Source: Candidatus Coatesiibacteriota bacterium
GTDB lineage: Bacteria; B130-G9
DNA: 5,057 bases
Assembly: GCA_016929465.1 (NCBI GenBank)
Contig: JAFGIT010000242.1
Coordinates: forward strand, 1 to 5,057
Direction: 5' to 3'
The notes beneath the pieces are model-generated. The model had not been told where the DNA came from, did not search any database, and worked only from the letters and a program-made list of their open reading frames with translations. A program made the position numbers and the translations under genes. Each line of letters begins with the position of its first letter. The stretch's first letter is position 1. Shown here piece by piece: positions 1-5,057 of this stretch.

Positions 1-982
1 CGAGTTCCGGCTCGTCGATGCATATGAGCGGCGGCGGGTCAGGACTCATCAGTATGGCGACAAGCGCCAGCATGCGCATAGCGCCGTCGGAGAGATCATC
101 TGGCGAGAAGCCAGCCTTATTCTCGAAAGGCCTTTCGAGCCAGGATAAGATCACCTTACCATCACCGCCTTGCGGAGGGAATCTGATGTCACGCAGATCT
201 GGACAGGTAATCTTCAGCACATCGAGCATTTCTCCCCAAACGTCAGGATGCGTTTGGCTTACAGCGTTAAGGACAGCCACTGCATTCTCGCACCTGCGGA
301 ATACCCGCAGGTCGGGCCTAATGGTCTGCGGTCTCCGCATTGGAGATTCAGGCCCCACCTCGATAGGAAGATAATGCGCCCAACTCTCCAGCTCCCGCAG
401 CAGCCCGTGTTGACGCGAGTACTCTGTGGGATTCCTAATCTGAAAAATGGCCAATTCAGACTCGCTCTGAACCTGTATCTCATGGGGAGCAGGAAATGGC
501 CCATCCGGGGCAGGGAGTGGCCCGAAGTGCATTGTCACCTTGCCTGGAGTATCTCTTCCCCGCGACATGATAACCTCCTTAATGACCTCTATTCCGTCAG
601 AATCCGGCTCATCCGGATTCTCCGGTTCCCAGCCAGGCACCCACATATCCTCGGAAAGGATGATCGGAAACGTACCGCGTGCTCCGATGGAAATGGCGTA
701 AGCAAACGCCGGCTCTGCGTGGCCAACTGCCCCGCTGCTTGCGAAATCGAGGGTGAATTCCAGGCCCGCCTCTCCGCTCCTGTGCCGAACACCGGGCATG
801 CCTCCTCGCCGCAAGATCCCCTCGCCAAGCCCGCCCCTCGCTGCCTCATTCAGCAGCGCAAACACATCCATGAAGTTGGACTTGCCGCAGCCGTTGGGCC
901 CAATGAGGACGTTTAGCGGCTCCATATCGAGGCTGACGTCTTTGAGACTGCGATAGCCTTTAATCTCGATGTGCTTGAGCAT
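1..982 (-). CDS. AAA family ATPase of SMC/ABC type (COG4637/AAA_21-like), 3' end missing
   Basis: The frame is open from the ATG at 982 to the window edge (327 codons), so the C-terminus is missing. The N-terminus (MLKHIEIKGYRSLKDVSL) is the usual first strand of SMC/RecF-like ATPases. Visible motifs are Walker A GPNGCGKSN (residues 28-36), an ABC-signature-like LSDGAMRML (297-305) and Walker B LICIDEPEL (319-327). The D-loop, switch residue and any C-terminal effector domain lie beyond position 1. The start is supported by a Shine-Dalgarno sequence AAGGTGA (990-996), 7 bases upstream, and an in-frame stop 15 bases upstream. Between the Walker motifs is a proline- and acid-rich segment (about residues 113-170). 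It lies 123 bases downstream of the DUF4276 gene, in the same direction, with its own promoter candidate. It is a divergent relative of the ATPase at 1783-2862, not a copy. It may serve as the ATP-driven sensor or regulator of a two-gene defence-like module. Family assignment is firm; the function is unknown. Confidence 0.88.
   Translation of the reverse strand, partial: MLKHIEIKGYRSLKDVSLDMEPLNVLIGPNGCGKSNFMDVFALLNEAARGGLGEGILRRGGMPGVRHRSGEAGLEFTLDFASSGAVGHAEPAFAYAISIGARGTFPIILSEDMWVPGWEPENPDEPDSDGIEVIKEVIMSRGRDTPGKVTMHFGPLPAPDGPFPAPHEIQVQSESELAIFQIRNPTEYSRQHGLLRELESWAHYLPIEVGPESPMRRPQTIRPDLRVFRRCENAVAVLNAVSQTHPDVWGEMLDVLKITCPDLRDIRFPPQGGDGKVILSWLERPFENKAGFSPDDLSDGAMRMLALVAILMSPDPPPLICIDEPEL
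566..580 (-). promoter_or_regulatory. Internal ribosome binding site and in-frame ATG inside the partial ATPase gene
   Basis: The minus strand reads AAGGAGG (580-574), a 5-base spacer, then ATG (568-566), in the same frame as the ATPase (codon 139). This is a stronger ribosome binding site than the one before the gene's own start. Initiation here would give a product lacking Walker A but keeping the signature and Walker B. The site could equally be a chance result of the codons for IKEVIM, or a ribosome pause site. Confidence 0.35.
599..621. repeat. Perfect 9-bp inverted repeat inside the partial ATPase gene
   Basis: AGAATCCGG (599-607) and CCGGATTCT (613-621) are exact reverse complements separated by 5 bases. 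The repeat lies in the codons for ENPDEPDS in the acidic, proline-rich segment. The protein repeat NPDEPD partly explains it through the twice-used CCGGAT codons. In the mRNA it would form a stable hairpin about 20 bases upstream of the internal ribosome binding site. Confidence 0.6.
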
Positions 983-1038
983 TATCTCGTCACCTTGTCA
1001 TTCAAGCGGTTGGGGAAAACCCATGAATATCGCCTCTG

Positions 1039-1067
1039 AATATACACAAGATCTAGTGGGACGCCAA
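1039..1067 (-). promoter_or_regulatory. Sigma70-type promoter candidate for the partial ATPase gene
   Basis: On the minus strand a -35 box TTGGCG (1067-1062, 4 of 6 consensus bases) is followed by a 17-base spacer and a -10 box TATATT (1044-1039, 5 of 6). Transcription would start near 1032, leaving a leader of about 50 bases before the ATG at 982 that contains the ribosome binding site. The 123-base gap that holds it is the only sizeable gap between the DUF4276 gene and this ATPase, which suggests that the second ATPase can be expressed independently. Confidence 0.5.
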
Positions 1068-1105
1068 TGGGATTGTATCGGTGTCCGGTCCCAACATGCA
1101 CGCAG

Positions 1106-1780
1106 CTATTGGGCAAGACCCTCAAGTTTCGTCAGCCATTCATTGAAATGGTGGCATTTCTTCCGCATCCTCTCCAAACCGATCTGACCTGCTATCAGGG
1201 AGCCGTGAAGTGGCTTGCGATAGCGACGATATAGCGCATCCAGTCGGGCGCTCGGGTGCGTTGACGGATTGTCGTCTATTTCCTCAGGGCTCCTGAAGGT
1301 CGCTGCGATTTGGATTAGAGCCGAGGTCTGATCGGGACCATCCGGAAAGGCCCTCGGTATCTCCGCCGGCTCTGAAAACAAAAGCGACTCGAACTCATGA
1401 AGCTGGCAATACGGAATAAACCTTTCGCTGCCCATATCGAGCCCGAATTGCTCCTCAACGAATCTGACTCGCTCGAAACAGTCTTTGCCCTGCGGGCTAG
1501 CGCGGCCAGGGAAGTCATCGGGTAGTCCATAGTAATCGAACATCGTGGTTACGGCCGCGGCGCTTGAATCTCGCAACAGATTCCTCAGCTCCCGATTCAC
1601 CGTCCGCCCATAGCATCCCGGGCTAAGGCCGCCCTTGAAATCGGGACCAGTCTTCACGATTTTGGTCGTCAGAATCTTCGGGATCAGGAAAATTCCGCGT
1701 TGCTCGAAGTGGGAGGCAAGCACGGTCCGCACAAAGCGCTCCTCAGTCTGCCCTTCGACATAAACGAGGACCTTCGTCAA
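1106..1780 (-). CDS. DUF4276 family protein, TOPRIM-like partner of the adjacent ATPase
   Basis: A 224-residue protein if started at the TTG at 1780. The frame stays open upstream to an ATG at 1858, but that adds 26 residues that merely read the end of the ATPase gene in another frame. TTG is preferred because GGAAGG (1794-1789) sits 8 bases upstream and because family members begin just before the VLVYVEGQTEE strand. Family hallmarks are VEGQTEERF (residues 8-16), TTMFDYYGLP (78-87) with DFPG following, and HEFESLLF (128-135). The early glutamates E9 and E13 and the later aspartate D82 after a hydrophobic strand resemble TOPRIM metal-binding positions of OLD-type nucleases; this is a motif-level inference. 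The start lies 2 bases beyond the stop of the COG4637-like ATPase, so the two are almost certainly co-translated and likely act together. No signal peptide or membrane segment is seen. Family assignment is confident; nuclease activity is unproven. Confidence 0.9.
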   Translation of the reverse strand: MTKVLVYVEGQTEERFVRTVLASHFEQRGIFLIPKILTTKIVKTGPDFKGGLSPGCYGRTVNRELRNLLRDSSAAAVTTMFDYYGLPDDFPGRASPQGKDCFERVRFVEEQFGLDMGSERFIPYCQLHEFESLLFSEPAEIPRAFPDGPDQTSALIQIAATFRSPEEIDDNPSTHPSARLDALYRRYRKPLHGSLIAGQIGLERMRKKCHHFNEWLTKLEGLAQ

Positions 1781-1782
1781 CG

Positions 1783-2862
1783 CTACGGCCTTCCGCCAAA
1801 AACATTCTTCTCCCAGAGGTCGCCGAGACCGTAATAGCCATCGAAATCCCTCAGCCAATCGGCAACTTCGGCGGCTTGAAGCCGTCTGATAGTCGTTGCT
1901 CGATTCTCTCGCTCCACGATGAGCAGGTCCTCTGGCCTCATTTGGTTGACCAACGGGACAGATTGTGTCGAGACGATGATCTGGGTGGTTTCCGATGTGC
2001 TGCTCAGCATCGATGCTAATACGGTGATAGCGTATGGGTGCAGCCCAAGCTCTGGCTCATCTATTATGATGGTTGATGGAGGCTCCGGTTGAAGCAGCAG
2101 TGTAGTCAAGCAGATGAATCGGAGGGTGCCATCCGAGAGATAATGCGCGAAAAATGGGCGATCAGAGCCCCTTTCCTGCCACTCCAACCTGATCTTATCC
2201 TGATTCTCGGTCATAGGCCGAAGAAGAAAGTCATCGAAGAATGGGGCGACCATTCGAATGGTATCCCGTATCTGGCTGTAATGCCCAGGCGAGGTCAACT
2301 GGAGCTTGCGAAGAAAGGCAGCCAGATTTGATGCATCGGGACGCAAATATATGTTGTCATTGATATCGGATACTTTCTTGACCTTCGCGCTCTCGCTCGT
2401 ATCTTGGAAGTGATACACCTTCCAGCTCTTGATGGCATCAGACATGTCCTTAGAAAAGCCGGGCCGAGATTTTCGGGCATACTCAGGTAATTTTGCTTCG
2501 CGGTGTCCCTCGCCCAAATGAATGCCTTGACGATTGAATCCGGTCGATTCATGCTTGACAAAAAGACCATCATCCGCGGTTGGGACGATCTTAAATGAGT
2601 AGTTGTTCTTCCCGCAACGCAGGAGGATTTCGATCTCCTTCGTTTCTCCATGACCAAAAAAGAGCAACGAATCAGCCCCACCAGACCTCAAAGCGTATTC
2701 CTGCAAGCGAAGCTCCATCATTTCTCGGAGTAATTCGAAAACGGAGACGAAATTGCTCTTGCCTGCGCCATTAGCGCCGATGAGGACATTGAGATTGGAG
2801 AGCTCGATCTCCTGCTCTCGAATCGATTTGAAACCGCTAATCTTGATCTTGTCGAGTTTCAT
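1783..2862 (-). CDS. COG4637-like AAA family ATPase, partner of the DUF4276 protein
   Basis: A complete 359-residue cytosolic ATPase of the SMC/ABC/OLD-related class. In order it shows the N-terminal strand KIKISGFKSI, Walker A GANGAGKSN (29-37), a possible Q-loop around Q153, an ABC-signature-like LSDGTLRF (242-249), Walker B IIIDEPELGLHP (265-276, D268 and E269), and a switch motif STQS (298-301) where many relatives have THS. It ends in WEKNVFGGRP (350-359), an ending I associate with COG4637 proteins, so the chain looks full length. ATP binding should drive head-to-head dimerisation. It has no nuclease domain of its own, which fits the effector being encoded by the next gene, 2 bases downstream. 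The ATG at 2862 has only a weak upstream GGGTGA about 14 bases away. The partner suggests a split OLD-like or toxin-antitoxin-like defence module, which is inferred. Another possible role is DNA repair or housekeeping. Confidence 0.92.
   Translation of the reverse strand: MKLDKIKISGFKSIREQEIELSNLNVLIGANGAGKSNFVSVFELLREMMELRLQEYALRSGGADSLLFFGHGETKEIEILLRCGKNNYSFKIVPTADDGLFVKHESTGFNRQGIHLGEGHREAKLPEYARKSRPGFSKDMSDAIKSWKVYHFQDTSESAKVKKVSDINDNIYLRPDASNLAAFLRKLQLTSPGHYSQIRDTIRMVAPFFDDFLLRPMTENQDKIRLEWQERGSDRPFFAHYLSDGTLRFICLTTLLLQPEPPSTIIIDEPELGLHPYAITVLASMLSSTSETTQIIVSTQSVPLVNQMRPEDLLIVERENRATTIRRLQAAEVADWLRDFDGYYGLGDLWEKNVFGGRP
1789..1794 (-). promoter_or_regulatory. Ribosome binding site that decides the TTG start of the DUF4276 gene
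   Basis: GGAAGG on the minus strand lies within the codons for the terminal GGRP of the upstream ATPase. It is followed by 8 bases, including the ATPase stop TAG, and then the TTG at 1780. The arrangement favours translational coupling of the two proteins and argues against the longer ATG start at 1858. Confidence 0.65.
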
Positions 2863-2914
2863 TGACTCTGTGTGTCACCCAAGAAATCAGAATTGCTTTT
2901 GCTCTTGGACTGGA

Positions 2915-2923
2915 ACTATATCA
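2915..2923 (-). promoter_or_regulatory. Extended -10 promoter candidate for the ATPase-DUF4276 pair
   Basis: The minus strand reads TGATATAGT (2923-2915), an extended -10 element (TG, one base, TATAGT with 5 of 6 consensus bases). No good -35 box lies 16-18 bases upstream, which is tolerable for extended -10 promoters. Transcription would begin near 2908, about 46 bases before the ATG at 2862. Read-through from the yifB gene is the alternative, since no clear terminator separates them. Confidence 0.3.
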
Positions 2924-2970
2924 CAAGTTCGCGGGGATAATCTGTACGCAATTCAGCACGCGGCGCAATT

Positions 2971-2994
2971 AGGCAGGCTCTAACCAAACTGCCT
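2971..2994. repeat. Inverted repeat across the yifB stop codon
   Basis: AGGCAG (2971-2976) and CTGCCT (2989-2994) can form a 6-bp stem with a 12-base loop on either strand, spanning the yifB stop at 2980-2982. On the minus-strand transcript no run of U follows (AAUUGCG follows), so it is a poor intrinsic terminator. The rest of the 117-base gap shows only the -10 candidate and a 7-base direct repeat CGCAATT (2947-2953 and 2964-2970). Confidence 0.3.
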
Positions 2995-4509
2995 GTCCAG
3001 TGTCCTATACTGTATCGCCTCGGATATGTGTTCCGGGAGGAGCTTCGGCTCGTTGGCGAGGTCGGCGATCGTGCGGGCAACTTTCAGGATGCGGTCGTAG
3101 GCTCGGGCACTCATGCCCATGCGGTTGATCGCGGACTCCATGATCGATTCGCATTCGGCGTCGAGCTTGCAGTGCTGCTTGAGGTCCTTGGAGAGCATGT
3201 GCGCGTTGCAGAATATCGGCTCATCCACGAAACGAGCCTGCTGGACCTTTCGCGCTTCGTTGATTCTCTCTCGTATGACCTGCGACTCTTCGCCAGGCTT
3301 CCATTTGGCAAGGTCCGAATAGGGCACGACTGGAACGTCCAGGTGGATATCTATGCGGTCCAGAAGCGGCCCAGATATCCGCGAGCGATAGCGCTGAATC
3401 TGAACCGGGGTGCACTTGCAGGCGACCTTTGGGTTCGTCAGGTGGCCGCACGGGCAAGGATTCATCGCGGCGGCGAGCATGAACCGGGTCGGGAATTTCA
3501 CTGTCAACGCGGCTCTTGCAATGGTGACGGAGCCATCTTCGAGCGGCTGCCTCAGCACTTCGAGGACGTTGCGGTGGAACTCGGGGAGCTCATCGAGAAA
3601 TAGGACGCCGTTGTGGGCAAGGCAGACCTCACCAGGCCTGGGGTATGCACCGCCGCCGATGAGGCCAGCATCGGAGATGGTGTGATGCGGCGACCGGAAG
3701 GGCCTCGTCGCGACCAGTGATTGCCCACTCCGCAAGAGGCCGGCGACGCTGTGGATCTTCGTGGTCTCGAGCGCCTCTTCGAGCGTCATCTCCGGCAGGA
3801 TCGTGGGGAGTCGCTTTGCGAGCATCGTCTTCCCGGCCCCAGGTGGGCCTATCATTATCACATTGTGACCACCAGCGACCGCGACCTCGAGCGCACGCTT
3901 TGCGTGCAGCTGCCCTTTGACGTCGGCGAAATCTACGCGATAGTGGGAGGCGTCCACGAAGGCCTGTTCCATGTCAACGACAGTCTTGGGCACTTCTTCG
4001 TTGCCATTGATGAAGTCGACCGCCTGTGCAAGCGTCGTCATCGCAAAGACGTCAACGCCATCGACAACGCCTGCCTCATTGGCATTCGGTTCTGGGACTA
4101 TCATCCCCACGCTATCCGTGTCCCTGGCCATCATGGTCATGGGCAGAATGCCAGGGACTTCGCGGACGCGACCATCGAGCGAGAGTTCGCCGATGAGGCA
4201 GTATTTTGAGAGGGCCGGTCTCTCGATAAAGCCTTGTGCAGCGAGGATGCCGATCGCTATCGGCAGATCGAGGCCGGCTCCCTGTTTTTTAACGCCGGCG
4301 GGTGCAAGATTGACTGTTATCCGACCGTCTGGAAGGTCGAATCCTGCATTTCGAAGGGCAGCTATAACCCGCTCCTTGCTCTCCTTTACGGCCGTGTCGG
4401 GGAGGCCGACAACGGAGTAGATGCAGGTGCCTGGGGAGAGATCGACCTCCACCTCTATCATATTTGCCTTGATCCCGACTACAGCACAGCTCATAACCTT
4501 AGCAAGCAT
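2980..4509 (-). CDS. yifB: YifB/ComM family Mg-chelatase-like AAA+ ATPase
   Basis: A complete 509-residue protein, the usual family length. The N-terminal part (about residues 1-170) is the Lon-S16-like ChlI domain, with YSVVGLPDTAVKESKERV (31-48) and DLPIAIG (81-87). The central AAA+ module carries Walker A GPPGAGKT (221-228), FRSPHHT (271-277), Walker B GVLFLDELPE (301-310) and sensor-1 N350. It also has the family cysteine cluster CPC...CKC (352, 354, 364, 366) and SGPLLDRID (379-387) with the arginine finger. The C-terminal Mg-chelatase_C helical domain follows, with SARAYDRILKVARTIADL (467-484) supplying sensor-2 arginines. In competent bacteria ComM is a hexameric helicase that promotes branch migration of incoming DNA; here the role is inferred from the family. 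It is not a true magnesium chelatase subunit. The ATG at 4509 follows AAGAGGTG (4521-4514) at 4 bases. The gene is intact and forms the apparent chromosomal border of the ATPase cluster. It is divergent from the beta-helix gene. Confidence 0.97.
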   Translation of the reverse strand: MLAKVMSCAVVGIKANMIEVEVDLSPGTCIYSVVGLPDTAVKESKERVIAALRNAGFDLPDGRITVNLAPAGVKKQGAGLDLPIAIGILAAQGFIERPALSKYCLIGELSLDGRVREVPGILPMTMMARDTDSVGMIVPEPNANEAGVVDGVDVFAMTTLAQAVDFINGNEEVPKTVVDMEQAFVDASHYRVDFADVKGQLHAKRALEVAVAGGHNVIMIGPPGAGKTMLAKRLPTILPEMTLEEALETTKIHSVAGLLRSGQSLVATRPFRSPHHTISDAGLIGGGAYPRPGEVCLAHNGVLFLDELPEFHRNVLEVLRQPLEDGSVTIARAALTVKFPTRFMLAAAMNPCPCGHLTNPKVACKCTPVQIQRYRSRISGPLLDRIDIHLDVPVVPYSDLAKWKPGEESQVIRERINEARKVQQARFVDEPIFCNAHMLSKDLKQHCKLDAECESIMESAINRMGMSARAYDRILKVARTIADLANEPKLLPEHISEAIQYRTLDRQFG

Positions 4510-4595
4510 CTTGCACCTCTTATTTGCATTGTTTATCCATCAAGACAATGTTCTAACCGTGACATGCTGTCGAATTGGGGATGGGGAGTCAAATG

Positions 4596-4622
4596 AAATG
4601 TGCGATCGAACATGCGACATTT
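4596..4622. repeat. Imperfect inverted repeat touching the -35 box in the divergent intergenic region
   Basis: AAATGT (4596-4601) and ACATTT (4617-4622) are exact reverse complements 15 bases apart, and the right arm runs into the -35 box at 4621. Position suggests an operator or a weak hairpin, but the arms are short and AT-rich, so chance is quite possible. The remaining space between 4510 and 4620 holds the yifB ribosome binding site and no clear promoter for yifB. Confidence 0.2.
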
Positions 4623-4649
4623 GAGGCTAAGAAACCGGCGCGGTATACT
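4621..4649 (+). promoter_or_regulatory. Sigma70-type promoter for the beta-helix protein gene
   Basis: A -35 box TTGAGG (4621-4626, 4 of 6 consensus bases), a 17-base spacer, and a -10 box TATACT (4644-4649, 5 of 6). The expected start of transcription is near 4656. This makes a TTG start at 4655 unlikely and leaves a leader of about 14 bases for the ATG at 4670, or about 47 bases for the GTG at 4703. Confidence 0.55.
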
Positions 4650-4702
4650 TCTACTTGGATAAACGAATAATGAATCGGTCTCTCTCGTGCGAGGATTGGG
4701 CT

Positions 4703-4990
4703 GTGAGGCTACTGCAAGTCGTCTGGGTGAGTTGTCTTCTCCTGCTGTTGTCATCGCATTCGGCGATGGCGGAGAAGTATCAAGTCAATCTTGATGGGAC
4801 TGGCGATTTCACCGTAATTCAAGACGCGATTAACGCTGCAGACGATGGCGACACGGTAATAGTCCACCCCGGAACCTACCATGAGAATATCTGCTTCAAT
4901 GGCAAGAACATAATCTTGAGCTCGATCGATCCCGGGGATGTTGAGATCGTCAACTCGACGGTCATTGACGGGTGTGACCTCAGATTGTAG
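4703..4990 (+). CDS. Short exported protein, N-terminal part of a right-handed beta-helix protein, apparently truncated
   Basis: About 95 residues from the GTG at 4703. This start is chosen because GAGG (4691-4694) lies 8 bases upstream and because it gives a compact signal peptide: Met-Arg, the hydrophobic run LLQVVWVSCLLLLL, and a likely signal peptidase I site after SAMA. An in-frame ATG at 4670 adds 11 residues and is the main alternative. The mature part reads YQVNLDGTGDFTVIQDAINAA, then DGDTVIVHPGTYHENI and ITL-like strands ending in STVIDG. This is the classic opening of pectate-lyase-like or pectin-esterase-like beta-helix proteins, which are secreted or surface-bound. Family members usually run to several hundred residues. 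Here the frame ends in CDLRL and TAG right after the first coils, and no other frame continues the pattern to the window end. It may be a decayed gene, one interrupted by an insertion, or an assembly error. No substrate can be inferred. Confidence 0.65.
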   Translation: MRLLQVVWVSCLLLLLSSHSAMAEKYQVNLDGTGDFTVIQDAINAADDGDTVIVHPGTYHENICFNGKNIILSSIDPGDVEIVNSTVIDGCDLRL

Positions 4991-5038
4991 GTAATTCGCG
5001 CACCACAAATCACGATTGCTTCCCATTCTATTGATCGC

Positions 5039-5054
5039 CGCCCTGATAAGGGCG
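5039..5054. repeat. Perfect hairpin at the window edge: terminator stem or first repeat of an array
   Basis: CGCCCT (5039-5044), loop GATA, and AGGGCG (5049-5054) form a perfect 6-bp GC-rich stem. It begins about 48 bases after the stop of the truncated beta-helix gene. The downstream bases are cut off after AGA, so a U-tract cannot be checked. The shape also matches the hairpin core of many CRISPR repeats, but only one copy is in the window and none occurs elsewhere in it. Confidence 0.45.
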
Positions 5055-5057
5055 AGA

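Noticed and set aside
170-916. A 248-codon open frame on the plus strand opposite the left ATPase
   Set aside because: It is antisense to a clear ATPase with intact motifs, and its translation has no recognisable domain or good ribosome binding site.
1781-1858. The 26-codon N-terminal extension of the DUF4276 frame starting at ATG 1858
   Set aside because: It overlaps the end of the ATPase gene in another frame, and the TTG at 1780 has the better-placed ribosome binding site and the family-typical N-terminus.
2947-2970. Direct repeat CGCAATT twice, 17 bases apart, upstream of the ATPase pair
   Set aside because: Seven-base repeats arise by chance, and no known regulator site is recognised; noted only within the intergenic description.
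3028-4420. Several plus-strand open frames of 149-191 codons opposite yifB
   Set aside because: They mirror the codon bias of a fully conserved AAA+ gene on the other strand; their translations are low in information and match no family.
4537-4552. GAACATTGTCTT-like sequence resembling a LexA/SOS box upstream of yifB
   Set aside because: Only one half-site matches GAAC-N4-GTTC, so it does not meet a credible SOS box.
4655-4657. TTG start for the beta-helix protein
   Set aside because: It lies at or just before the predicted transcription start and has no ribosome binding site; GTG 4703 or ATG 4670 fit better.
4751-5026. Minus-strand open frame of 91 codons opposite the beta-helix gene
   Set aside because: It is antisense to a gene with a signal peptide and recognisable coils, and its translation has no domain signature.

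Overview
The window looks like a bacterial chromosome or metagenomic contig of moderate to slightly high GC. It holds four co-oriented minus-strand genes and one divergent plus-strand gene at the right end. No rRNA, tRNA, transposase or multi-copy CRISPR array is visible. The organism cannot be named from this sequence. The exported beta-helix protein at the right end resembles those abundant in Planctomycetota, Armatimonadota and related environmental lineages, but this is only a hint.

Reading along the minus strand from right to left, the first gene (4509-2980) is a complete YifB/ComM-type Mg-chelatase-like AAA+ ATPase, a housekeeping gene linked to branch migration during natural transformation. 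After 117 bases comes a tight two-gene unit. It consists of a COG4637-like SMC/ABC-type AAA ATPase (2862-1783) and a DUF4276 protein (1780-1106) whose TTG start lies 2 bases beyond the ATPase stop. After another 123 bases, which contain a good promoter candidate, a second and divergent ATPase of the same broad class begins (982) and runs off the left edge just after Walker B.

The ATPase plus DUF4276 pair is the most interesting part. The small protein opens with a VEGQTEE motif, carries FDYYGLP in mid-chain, and has HEFESLLF further on. This layout resembles a TOPRIM-like nuclease domain split from an OLD-type ATPase, as in other two-gene ATPase plus TOPRIM defence systems. A role in anti-phage or anti-plasmid defence is an inference. 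The second ATPase suggests a tandem or multi-module defence region whose remaining part lies left of the window.

At the right end, a convincing sigma70-type promoter (4621-4649) drives a short exported protein with the N-terminal coils of a right-handed beta-helix. The frame stops after about 95 codons, where such proteins normally continue for hundreds of residues. The last bases of the window form a perfect hairpin, which could be a terminator or the first unit of a repeat array.
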